Origin: Agelas oroides
Lineage: Eukaryota; Porifera; Demospongiae; Agelasida; Agelasidae
DNA: 64,000 bases
Reading direction: 5' to 3'
NCBI GenBank assembly: GCA_949130485.1
Contig: OX422192.1
Coordinates: 496,001 to 560,000, forward strand
How positions within the stretch are numbered: position 1 is the stretch's first letter; every line of letters begins with the position of its first letter. The notes under the pieces are model-generated. The model saw only the letters and a list, made by a program, of their open reading frames with translations. It was not told the DNA's origin and made no database searches. Below are positions 22,138-33,400 of the stretch, in pieces. The translations under genes and the position numbers were made by a program.

Positions 22138-22569
22138 GCACTATGTAGAGATTATATCTACCCCTAGTAACGCTAGCTAGCCTGTCCTTGTACCAATATA
22201 CTCGAGGGTTTGTACCCAGGCTCTTTCTATTGCTGGGCAACTAGGGATTAGCCAAATGACAAAGCTTTAAGTTTTCATTGTGGGCTTGAGTCAGTACCTC
22301 TGTTCCTCTCTGGAGGTTTTTGGTGGGGTTCCCCCAAGAAGATTAGGTTAATGGCAGACCAACCAGGCTAGAGAGAGTCTGCATGCCTTGCAGATAGAAG
22401 CTCATATGTAGAAGTTTTATATCGGGCTAGTATATCTAGGACTTTGGAGTGTAGGGAGGAATGATAGATTGTGTGAGGTCAGAGGTCGCAAATACCAAAG
22501 ATTAAACATATATATACATGTAGTGAAAGGACGTATAACACAAATGCAAATATCAAAGATCAAACTCAC

Positions 22570-22954
22570 AGGAGCTGGAAGGTTTCTGGTCTGTAGTTCA
22601 ATGTCTCTAGCAACGTTCACTGGTTGTACATAGTCTCCAGTGGGTGTGAAGGGTGAGGGCTCCAAGAGAGGACATACATCCAGGTAGGTGGTGTTAGGTC
22701 TACTGAGCTGTGTACAGAACAAATATGACATTATGGCCATACAACAAAACATGCATACACACAACACCATGTGTGACTAACTTGAAACCAGTTTGTTTCG
22801 TTAGCAGGCATGTATAGCTACACAAGCCGCTAACTATGTGGCACTGACCTGAAACCAGTTTGTTTCACTGGTGCAGGGAGCTGGAGTACCACTGCACACT
22901 TTGTTGTAGATACACCACCCACAAGCATTGTCTGTCTGGAGACACTGACTGCAG
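22570..22954 (-). pseudogene. Two orphan receptor exons (PSI 2 and following IPT exon)
   Basis: Two intact exons with their splice sites: 22954-22849 (106 nt, PSI 2 with NACGWC and six-cysteine spacing) and 22707-22570 (138 nt, [14 protein letters not shown]). Lengths match exons 7 and 8 of every receptor here. The flanking intron sequence (22487-22569) matches the RTK2 intron at 29139-29220, so they are a copied piece of RTK2 or a close relative. The intron between them contains a partial tandem copy of the first exon's 3' end (22781-22803). No further exons follow on either side. They lie downstream of RTK2 on the same strand. Confidence 0.75.
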
Positions 22955-23086
22955 CTGTGGGTTGGAACATGCACTCAAATAGCCTCATACCCAGACACTC
23001 ACACTACATGTGTATGGGTGGTTCACTCACAGAGGCATGCATCATTAATAGGGTAGCTAGAGTACATACACACCTTGCTGCATTGT

Positions 23087-23150
23087 GGATAAAGTTTACA
23101 GGGTAACTGTTCTGCTCTTAAGCAGAACAGTTACCCTGTAAACTTTATCC
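23087..23150. repeat. Perfect 30-bp inverted repeat, 4-nt loop
   Basis: Arms 23087-23116 and 23121-23150 (GGATAAAGTTTACAGGG...) are exact reverse complements around CTTA. It lies immediately before the Penelope-like remnant. It could be an inverted terminal partial copy of that element, which such elements often have. Confidence 0.85.
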
Positions 23151-23760
23151 CTTCTTATCCCTGCTTCTGCCCCACCCACACAGGAAACAGCGGACATGAA
23201 CAGCTGTAATGACGAACAGGAGGAGGATACCCTATGTGGCTGGGATGAGTGAGGACATTAGGTGCGTTTGCAGGAAGTTTAACATCAAAGTAGTCTTTAA
23301 GTCTCTGCTCAATGTTGACCAAGGTCAAGGATACATTGCCTCTTGGTAAGCAATCCGATGTGGTATATCGTATCCCCTGCAGCTGCGGCCAGGTCTACAT
23401 CAGGGAGACCAGACGGAGACTGGAGACGAGACTGAAGGAACACCAGGATGCCTGCGAGAGGGGGATGATGGAGAAGTCAGCTGTAGTGGAGCAATGGGAG
23501 AATCACCATCCGATCCACTGGGAGTAGACCACAGTGCTGGACCATGGCAGAGGACAGGAGCTGTTGGTGAAGGAGGCCCTGGACATCCAGATGACACCCT
23601 CAGAGGAGCACTTCAACCGAGATGGAGGACTGGAAGTCCCTGGTTGCTGGACCGTTGTGATGAGGAGGCAGGGAGGGAGGAGCAATCCTCACCGACCTTT
23701 GACCTCCAATGATGTGTATCCGCAGTAGTGCATGGCTATAACATGGGTAAGAAATCCCCA
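23151..23760 (+). mobile_element. Penelope-like element remnant with GIY-YIG endonuclease
   Basis: The frame at 23312-23527 reads VVYRIPCSCGQVYIRETRRR and continues LETRLKEHQDACERG: the pattern YxIPCxCGxxYIxETxRxLxxRLxEH of GIY-YIG endonuclease domains of Penelope-like retroelements. After an in-frame stop at about 23525 the rest continues in another frame (LLVKEALDIQMTPSEEHFNR, DGGLEVPGCW), the usual C-terminal end of these proteins, to a stop at about 23728. No reverse-transcriptase domain remains. A CAACAACAACAA tract follows. Confidence 0.8.
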
Positions 23761-24471
23761 CCCACAAGGGCCTGAAACAAAACAACAACAACAACAAAAT
23801 GCTGCACTCAGTTGCATGTCCAGTGTCAACACATCTTCAAAAAGAGCATTCAAAGACATACCAGCCCCCCACAGGTCATATGACTGAATTTAGCACTAGC
23901 ATAATCATATTTTTGCATGATATAATGAGCACTTGGCATGCAAGCTTCAAGCTTCTCAACATCATCTTACTATAGCTATATAGCTGATAGACAACATTGC
24001 TGTGATTATCTGTGATGTTGATCTCAGATTTACCCACAACCTTGACAGTTGACAATCAAGGCAATTGTCATGCAACGTATATAGTGATACTCAAGAGCAC
24101 ATAAGAGCTTGAGCCGCCCCTTTCCCATGCACTCTTGCTATACTCTTCATGTGTGGAAGCTATACTATATGGCTGTCTATGTATTTTGTCCTCTTCATGT
24201 GTGGACTGACTATATTCAGCGCTGGAATAATAATTGTTGATATATCGCCACCTGGCCAACAACAGCATGAAATAAGAGCATTCCTAGTAACTATCTAATA
24301 CATCAACATGTGCACAGCTAGTAGTATACACTTTCGCATAACTGGGAATAATCTATAGCTACTAGTAGTTAGCTAGCAGTATAACTGCTAGCTACATCCA
24401 CACAGTGTGAATACAGAACAACTATAAAACAGTAAAGCAGCTATAGCAAAGAAAATTATCAAAGTCAAATA
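23761..24471. other. RTK2 3' flank
   Basis: No gene seen. The sequence is shared with the 3' flanks of RTK1 (about 2460-3074) and RTK3 (about 35470-36130), including AATAATTGTTGATATATCGCC and the CTAGCTACATCCACA stretch just after the stop codons, which probably includes 3' UTR. A fragment of the AAGAGCNCATAAGA element interrupts it at 24089-24137. Confidence 0.6.
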
Positions 24472-27400
24472 TCAATTAAGTGGTTCATACTCTCCATCAT
24501 TGTTCTGTTGTCCATCTCCACCAACAGTTGTGGCAGTTGGAAGCTGAGTGCCTGGAGCTATCTGGAGATCAGTGGGTAGACTATATGCTGGGTTCTCCAA
24601 CACAACCACCTCATCTCCTCCAGTGGCTGCAGTGGGAGGCTGGGTGCCTGCACCGTACACTGGGTTTCTTTCCATGGGGATATCATCATCAGGAGGTGCT
24701 CCTGTTAAAAGGATTTCTATAAGTTCATATTTGCAACCATGGATTACAAAACTGGCCTTTGTGAGTATGCATGATTCTTAAACTCATCTTACCTCCTTCA
24801 TGATCTGTGATCTCAACATCTTCGTACTCTGGGTCAGCCTCACTGGCAGGCAAGGTCATGGTGAGCTCTGTGTAGTCAGCAACTAGCTGCAGAAACCTGT
24901 CCAGAATGGAAGCAAGCTCACTGAATGTGGGCCTCTGTACTGGATCTGCTCGCCAACACCTCCGCATGATTGAGTACCTGTATGTGTATATATAGGTAGA
25001 AGTTAACAGGATCACCACTTCATAGTATATTGCCACCCTGAGTCTATACTAGACTTACACTTCTGTACTGCAAGCAGTGTTTGGTGGTTTCTCAAGCCTC
25101 TGTCCACCTTGCAACATCTTCAGAAGTGACATGGGGTCTACTGCAGGGTACGGAATCTTGCCAGCCATGAATACCTCCCAACACGTCACACCAAAAGCCC
25201 ACTGTGAGAGTGAAGAAAGACATCTACATATCACTGTTAACTGATCTGCAGGGTAGGGTAGTTATAGTAACCTACCACATCACTTTTCTCTGAGAACACT
25301 CCATCCTGGAAGCTTTCTGGTGGTATCCACTTGTAGGGCAGGCGGACATTGTCACTGCCATCTTTGCTCAGCCTGAAGTATCCCCTGGTGTACACATCCT
25401 CTGCCAGTCCAAAGTCAGACACCTTGACATTACCACTGATGTCCAGCCTGCATGAAGAGCATGAAAGAGAGAAATCTAGCCAGTTTCTTTACTGCTATTA
25501 TAAGCTCTATATAGCCCCAAAAACAAACCCTTACATGCAGTTTCTTGCAGCTAGGTCACGGTGCACAAACTTCTGCTGTGCAAGATATTCCATTCCCAGG
25601 GCTATCTGGTGGCACATCCGAAGCAATAGCCTTCGCACCGAAAATATCTGAAAGCAAATCAGTGCATGTGGGACTTAAACAATCACATAAAATTGCACTC
25701 ATTCGTACTTAACTGCATCTAGCTCAGCGTCATCTGAGAGGTCTAGGTTGGGCCTCTCTTTCTTGAGGTAGGCCAGAAGACTTCCATTGGCCATATAAGG
25801 CATCACAAGGGCCAGCCCGGGGCCAGCGTCCAGACATACTCCAATCAGGGTCATCACATGAGGGTGGTTGAAGGACTGCATCTTGAGCACTTCATCCATC
25901 ATGCTCTTGACATCATTTGGAGTGAAGAGGCCTGCAGTGCAAGTGAACAACTTATTTTCTAAACTGTAGAGCACATAAGGATAAATTTTCAGCTGACAGT
26001 AATGAAGGGTACAATAATAATAATAATATGCCTTACAAACTTTGCAAGAAAGCCATGATCTTATAACGCAGTAAGTTGTTGACATTTTACATCAGTAAAA
26101 TGTTAATAATGCTCATTAACAAGGCTATTTCTAGCCAATAAAGTTGATTCTGTTTTTACTATACTCTCACGGAAGTGGAAACAAGACTAGCTATAATACA
26201 CCATTGGTTGTTGCCTAACTCAAACATACCTCGCATTGTTTTCACTGCGACAAATCCTGGATCACTTTTTCCTTGTTTTCTCAACAGCTTTGCTCTGTAG
26301 ACAACTCCAAACTCTCCTGTACAAAGTAGACAGTGCAAAACCACCATGTGCACATTGTCTGGCCCAGCCCAGCTTTTCATACTTTTCCATACTCAGCAAG
26401 TGAAGAGACAGAAAGCTGGGTGAGGGCCTGGGAATGAGGTTACATGGCTTGTATAAAAATGACTGACACCAACTAACAATACAGCACAAACTTTGTTAGT
26501 TTGTAGATTACCTTGTCCAATGCTTTTAGAGATTTGGAGGTGGCTACTGGGAATAATCAACTGCTTTGGAAGTTGTGCAATAAACTCATCTGTGACTTGA
26601 AATCCTGCTGTCTTTCCTATAGGACACAAAATGAATTCTCAGCTATGCCACAACATACAAAGCAACAGGACAATATACTCAACTGCTGGCATATACCTGG
26701 CATACTGTTGTTACCTTCGGTCACTGTAGGAGTTCCTAAAGTTTCCATTTGTGAGAGAAGAGTAGTCAAACGCTTGTCCTTCGCCTGTGCTGATGATCTG
26801 GTCACACATATGATGATGCAGATCACCAGCATACTCAACAGCAGTACAAGCGCGACTGGGCCTACAATAACCGGTATTATGAGTTGTAAGTTTAAGCCGC
26901 CGGTTGATGTATACGTCAGTGTCCCAGCAGTGAAATTGGAGTTTATCCCAATCATCACCTAGAGAAGAAAGAAGCCATTCAGTGGCAGTACACACAGCCT
27001 GTGAAAGCACTACATGTACTCACCCTCACAGTTGCTGCAGTCACGCCCCCTGGTGCTTGTGAAGGAGGGGTACAGACAATCTACAAGGAACAAGTACTTG
27101 ACTGTCACATTCAGTATGGTTTCACTAACATACATGTGTACATCAACCTACCGTGGTCTCACCGACGCTGATGATATCACAAGGTTCTCCACCAACCAGT
27201 ACTCGTATCTCACTCTCATCAACTGAGTTCAGGTTCAAACCCTAAACATCACACAGAACACAACAACAACAACGACTATAAATCACTGTTCACTAATCAA
27301 ACTTAAGGTACTTGTAGTCCATACATCAATGGTGATTGCAGTTCCTGCACCAGGTGTGTAGTCAGTAGTATCAAGGCCATCAGTAGCAATACTAGGGTTA

Positions 27401-30400
27401 GCAACCAAGCTCAGTCTCAGGTCACCACTGTTACTTGGACCAGGAGCATTGTCCATTATGATTGTGTAGTTGATGCTGTTGTCCGTTGGGTCACCACCAC
27501 TGAGTGCTGGAGCAGTACACACCAGCAAAGTGGAGCTCTCAGGACAACACACTGTTCTCTGGGGGAGATGGAAATACCACCATAATACCAAGCACAAGAG
27601 CCTACAGCTATAGAGCTGTGTGTGTACCTGTGGTGATGCACTATGGTCATAGACAGCAAGAGTTGGACGCTGCACAGAGTCCAGGTCTGTCCCAGTAAAG
27701 TTCAAGGTAATACCCCCACTGGAGGTATGAGATCCATACACACATTACATGGTGAGTCAGCAGAGTGCAGAATGTACCAGTTAACTTACGCAGGAATGGT
27801 CATCCTTGGAGTGACTGAGGAGAAAGTGGGGTCTCTTCTGAAAGTGAAGTTAACTCCGCCTCCAGTGATATTAGTATTACCAATGTGCACAACAACAGAG
27901 CCAGTTGAAGGAAGGAGTGAACTGTTGTAAGGGTAGGCTGTGGAGTCACACCTAATCTCTGTCCCTGAAACACCCCTGAAATATCAGATACAATAAAGTT
28001 ACTGTTCATGAACTCAGTGAATATGGACATGCTAAGCTACACAACACACATGCATGCAGTATCTGTAAAACTCACTGCATCAGAATTGTGCATTCAGGTC
28101 CATCCCCTCCATCCAGAGTCACTCGAGTGTCTTCCACATTGCTGATGTTGAGACCAGTGCCTCGTATGATGATGGATGTTGCCCCAGACATTGGACCAAA
28201 TGATGGTTCCACTCCTGTCACAGTCGGTGCCACAACAGTAAACAGTGATCTTCTCACAACCACACTAGAGCTAGTTCCACGCTGTATGGTAATATTTACA
28301 TCTTTGGGACCTGGACCACTGGTAAATGCAGTGGTCTCACAAATGATCTGTGTTCCTGGGATATAGCCATCTTCTTGTGTGATGCATGGGCTTGAACTGA
28401 TCATAACATTGTTCACAACATCAGCATATGTCACTCCTAAATCTGTGCCAGTGATGGTAACAGTTGTCCCTCCCTCAGGTGGTCCTGAAGCTGGAAAGAC
28501 ACTTCTGATAGTTGCAGCAGGACATCCTGATGGAGTGGTGGCAAACTGTGCAGGACTGCGGCAATCCTCTGAAACACGACACATGTCATCTGAGCTCCCA
28601 TCACACCAGCCACAATCAAAGCCAGTTCCCAGGTTAGCTCCCAGACATGAGGAACAACCGTCTGCTAGTGAGGGACAGTTGTACAGAACCACTGCAGGGA
28701 ACAACAACATACATCCACAGTATGAACACTATATACACTAACAAGGATGGACTTACTATTGACTGGAGTAAGAAGGTCAATAAGATGCTGGCGCCTTGAG
28801 GATGCAATTTCCCACACAATACTGATGGTAACAGTCTCTCTGCCAATGGAACTACTGGATAAAATCTGTAGAGAAGTACAGAGGACTAAAGTACATGTAC
28901 AGTTACTAGAAAAAAAAAAAACAGTCTTCCCTCCTGATAGACATTTTAAGGTCCATTTATATTACCTGGTTTTGGTTGACCCTGCAGGTGAGTGAACTCT
29001 CATTGTTGTAGACAGTCGGAAGATTAAGAGTTCCTCTTAAACTGCAGATATAGTTGAATCCACTGATCTGCACATAGAGGTGAATAAAGAGGTGAAAAAA
29101 GAGGTGAAACAGTAATGAAAGGATGTAACACAGTGAACGCAAATACCAAAGATTAAACATATATATACATGTAGTGAAAGGACGTATAACACAAATGCAA
29201 ATATCAAAGATTGAAACTCACAGGAGCTGGAAGGTTTCTGGTCTGTAGTTCAATGTCTCTAGCAACGCCCACTGGTTGCACATAGTCTCCAGAGGGTGTG
29301 GTGGGTGAGGGCTCCAAGAGAGGACACACATCCAGGTAGGTGGTGTTAGGTCCATTCAGCTGTGCGCAGAACCAAATGTGTCATTAACAGCCATACAAGA
29401 ACAATATGCATACACACAACACTATATATATATCTGTATAACCTGAAACCAGTTTGTTTCATTAGTACAAGGAGCTTGAGTACCACTGCACACTTTGTTG
29501 TAGATACACCACCCACAAGCATTGTCTGTCTGGAGACACTGACTGCAGCTGTGGGTTAACAAAGTAGGACAAGCTCAGAAATAAATAGAACATGCACTCA
29601 CGTTAGCACGTATCATTAATAGAGTAGCTGGAGCACATATATACATACCGTGTTGCTGATTCACATCTGGTCACAGTCAAGGCACCCATGTTAGTAGCAA
29701 AGGGAATACCAGTCTCTGAGCTGACAAAGCTGAAGTCCATCACTGCAGGAAACATTCAATGATGATGTTAGGATTGTTCCCAGACCACACCCACTGAAAG
29801 CGGCCTACATGTATATTGTTTAGAGGATTCTGGTGAAAATAAACACTGCATGTAGCTATAGTGTAGTCTGGGAACAAGACAAATACCACAATTGATAGGT
29901 AATGCAGGTATGCATGCCTGATGTTGGCCAAACATGGACATTGGGTAACTAAATTCTGTGGGAATATGTTGTTCATGTACAGAGTTCACAAACCATCAAC
30001 AGTGCAATGATATTCATGAAAATTTTAGTGGATTACAGTGGTATGTTAGCAATCTGCAGCAATGCAAAAACACAGCTACGTAGTTCATCTTACCTAGCTG
30101 TACACCAGTGAAGGTAGGGATCCTCCCAGTGATGTTGCACTGGTATGCAGTGTTGGGAGTTACCTCCTCAGCATCAACTGTGATCACCCTCAGTCTTTCT
30201 CTGTCTGCAAACTGACACTGGTAACCCCCGTTCATCAGGAGCGGGGGTAATCCTGGAGTGACTGTCACACTCAGCTACATGTACAGGATATACAATTGTT
30301 CGAATGAAGACATACCAATTGTTGCAAGAATTCTTGTCGTTCACAGTAAACTGGCAAAACAAGATTTTCTATATTGTTATACTGAATACTCACAGTAACC

Positions 30401-33400
30401 TGACTCTCACAATCTCAGGGTTATCCGGGACAAACTGGTTGGGGGTGATTGTGGTTGAGATGCACTGGCTGGAGTTCTGCACCCATCTCACTGGCTCCAC
30501 TGCATTCTGGCACTGGGACCTCCGAGAACACTTGTTCTCCACAGTACACCAGCCACACAGTGGGTTGTTGTAACTGATGCAGCTCTCACAATCAGTGAAG
30601 TTTGCACACTCCTCCAGAGGGAGTTGGAGAACCTACACATATACACATTGTAGTGTGAACAGTGATATAACTTAATAATGGAGTACAGATCCATGGGGAT
30701 CTAAGCGGTTAGCTGCTACGTCGCAATCAGACTAGGTAGTGATTCTTTGAGCTATTAAGCCGTAGCAAATTCACAATCAGTAGTGCAAACGTGTGACCTA
30801 CTCGCTATATATATCTACAGGTGACGTCATGGTTACAGAAAATTGAATGGGTATTTAGAGAATTCTTATCGTTTGAACGGGTATTTAGAGAGTAGAGAGG
30901 GAGAGGACAGTTTTCAAGACACAGACCACACTCAGACAAAAACTGATGACGGTCAAAGGAAAGCCTGACAAACACGACGTGAAGGGTGTTGTCCCCAGTA
31001 TCCGGTTATCATTTCTGTCTAACTTCACTCTCTAAATACCCGTTCAACTTTCTGTAACCATGACATCACCTGTAGATATATATAGCGAGTAGGTCACACT
31101 TTGTATCATTGCACTGATGATGATCCACGGATCGAAACGTTTGCACTCCTGACTGTGAATTTGCTACGGCTTAATAGCTCAAAGAATCACTACCTAGTGA
31201 TATAACTTCATTTCCAGTCCCATATAATATGCATGCATGTGTGTGTGCCACTTGCAACTTTCTTGCACTCAAAACCATCCCTAAGTTTTACCAGGCCTCC
31301 CCTTAAAATTAACAACTGGAAGCAAGATTGAATATTGAATGAGGCTGCATGCATTTGCTACACGGTATTTAAACCTGTATTATATAGCTCAAAATACACA
31401 CATTCCTATATACAGTGGCCTTCATCCAGACTCCCTCTTCCCTTGATGCATGTACAGTACCGTAATCTCCTGAAAATATGCCCATGGGCAATGACTTAAT
31501 TGGCTCCTCAAAGATGGGGGTGGGTGTATTTTCGAGAGTCTCTAAAAGTATGCCCACCTCACAACAGATGTATGCACCTGGTGATTTTGCAATGCCTTTT
31601 TTGTCATGCACTTGCTTATGCAATAGCAGCAAATAGTGCCTGCCTTCATTTGTTAGTCCTACCTCTTCACAGTACTGCTTCTTCGGTGCATATAACCGCA
31701 GTACTACAGCTTGGTAGGTGCATGGACATACTTACAAGAAGAAAGCAACCTTTGCAATACCGTATAGCCGGTTAATTTCGCGGGGTGCAAATTTTCGCGT
31801 TTTTCGCGAGTCGGGACCGATTCGCGAAAATTTTCTCCCGCGAAAATTTAGCTGTTCGTTGAAAGTAACACGTGAAAGAGACCGAGTGTCATTTTAGAAG
31901 TCTGTCGTTGTAAAGCAAAGTTCTAGATGTCTATTGTTTCCTGTGTCTTACAATATCGCTCCCTTCAGGGTTCAATACTGCCACTGCAAAAGGATCTTTT
32001 GCGTTTCTACGTTCCTGCACTGTAGTTGCTCTCCAACTGTTGCTACCCAAACAGCGCTATATGTGTGGTAGCCTCGAACGCAGCTTTCTGCTTCAAAAGT
32101 CTCCGTTGGTATCATTCGCACGTTTTGCTTCTCTGCTGGCAAGTTACGGTAGTTGCACATGTGCGCTAAATAGAAATTTATGACGACGCGCGTGTGACCG
32201 CGAAATTTTAATTCGCGAAAATTTGTGCTGAGGCATCTATTGATCGATTCGCGAAAATTTGTACCCGCGAAATTAACCGGCTATACGGTAACTGAAGGTG
32301 GGCTTATTTTCAAAGGTGGCCCTATTTTCGGGAGATTACAGTATAAGACAATCTTCCAGGTTCTCTTCCCACCTCCACCTGTATTGCTTGGCTTGTTCAC
32401 CTCGTGACACATGAGGGGGAGGAACCCGAGTTCAGGATAATAGGGTGCAACTAAAATATATATCCATACTCACAGATGTGTCTGTAGCCACATATACATA
32501 CTCCAGTTCACTCTTCCATTGCAGCTGTCTCACAGGAGATGACATACGATTGGTATAGAATGCTCTTTCTGGGCCGAGTGAATTTGAGGTGGAAGTGATA
32601 TGAAACTGGAAATTGAAGAGAAGAGATAATACATAATCTCCAACATCTCTAGGTTAATTCTTACCGCTCCCACAAAGTATAAGCCACTGCCATTGGTGTA
32701 CCCAACGTAGATAATGCTGGTGGAGTCAACAATAACAGCTGTTGATGCTGTTATCTCTGTATTTCCAAAATTCAGTCGTAGTGATCCACTAACAGGATAC
32801 CCAGGGGCAGGATCAACAGCCTCCACATCACCAATAGCTAGTGGTTGCGTGAACTCACACATGTCCTGAAACTAAGAAGAATAACAAACTGCATGTTATA
32901 ATTTATAGTGGGCTGTACTACTGTTTATGGCTACATGTTGCATATCCAGCCAGGACAACTTTTACTCCCTGCTGGGCTCATGCTGTCCTGTCTGGTACAT
33001 GAACTACTGTTATATGCACTCATGCATGCATACATATTGCCTACCTGAAATGTATTGCACTGAATTTCCCGACCCCATGCCACCTCAATCTCTACACTGT
33101 TTCTTGTTCCCGGGTCTGTACACTGAGTGTAGTATGTGTCCATACGATTATTAATGTCTGTTAAAGCAAAGGAGCAGATTCGATTGCGACCACCATTGCC
33201 TGAATTACACCTTGCCAACACAACAGTTATACTAGGGGAACCAGCAAATGTGTCCAGCAAAGAAAGGCCACAGATCTCCGTGGTGAGTGGAAAGCCACCT
33301 CCACCACAATCAACTCTCACTTCATACAGTGCATCAAAGTTGCATTGAGTTGAACCTGAACAACTTGAAATATGACAGGCTCGTAACACCCTCAACCCCT

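Larger units (their letters stand above)
19846..22486. other. PLX1 3' flank, a copy of the start of PLX2 intron 17
   Basis: Collinear with 52690-55107 (about 95% alike by eye), which in PLX2 is intron leading to the GAP exons. It contains no conserved reading frame. The similarity stops at about 22486 after GAGGTCAGAGGT, where the PLX1 side continues into receptor intron sequence of the opposite strand. So it is the left part of a plexin intron left behind by a truncating duplication. Confidence 0.75.
31460..32341. mobile_element. CYGTAATCTCCCG TIR element in RTK2 intron 3, split by a nested element
   Basis: Same element as 10399-10748, with matching ends CCGTAATCTCC and GGAGATTACAG and TA flanks. 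It is interrupted at TTGCAATA by the 529-bp element at 31760-32288. Confidence 0.8.
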
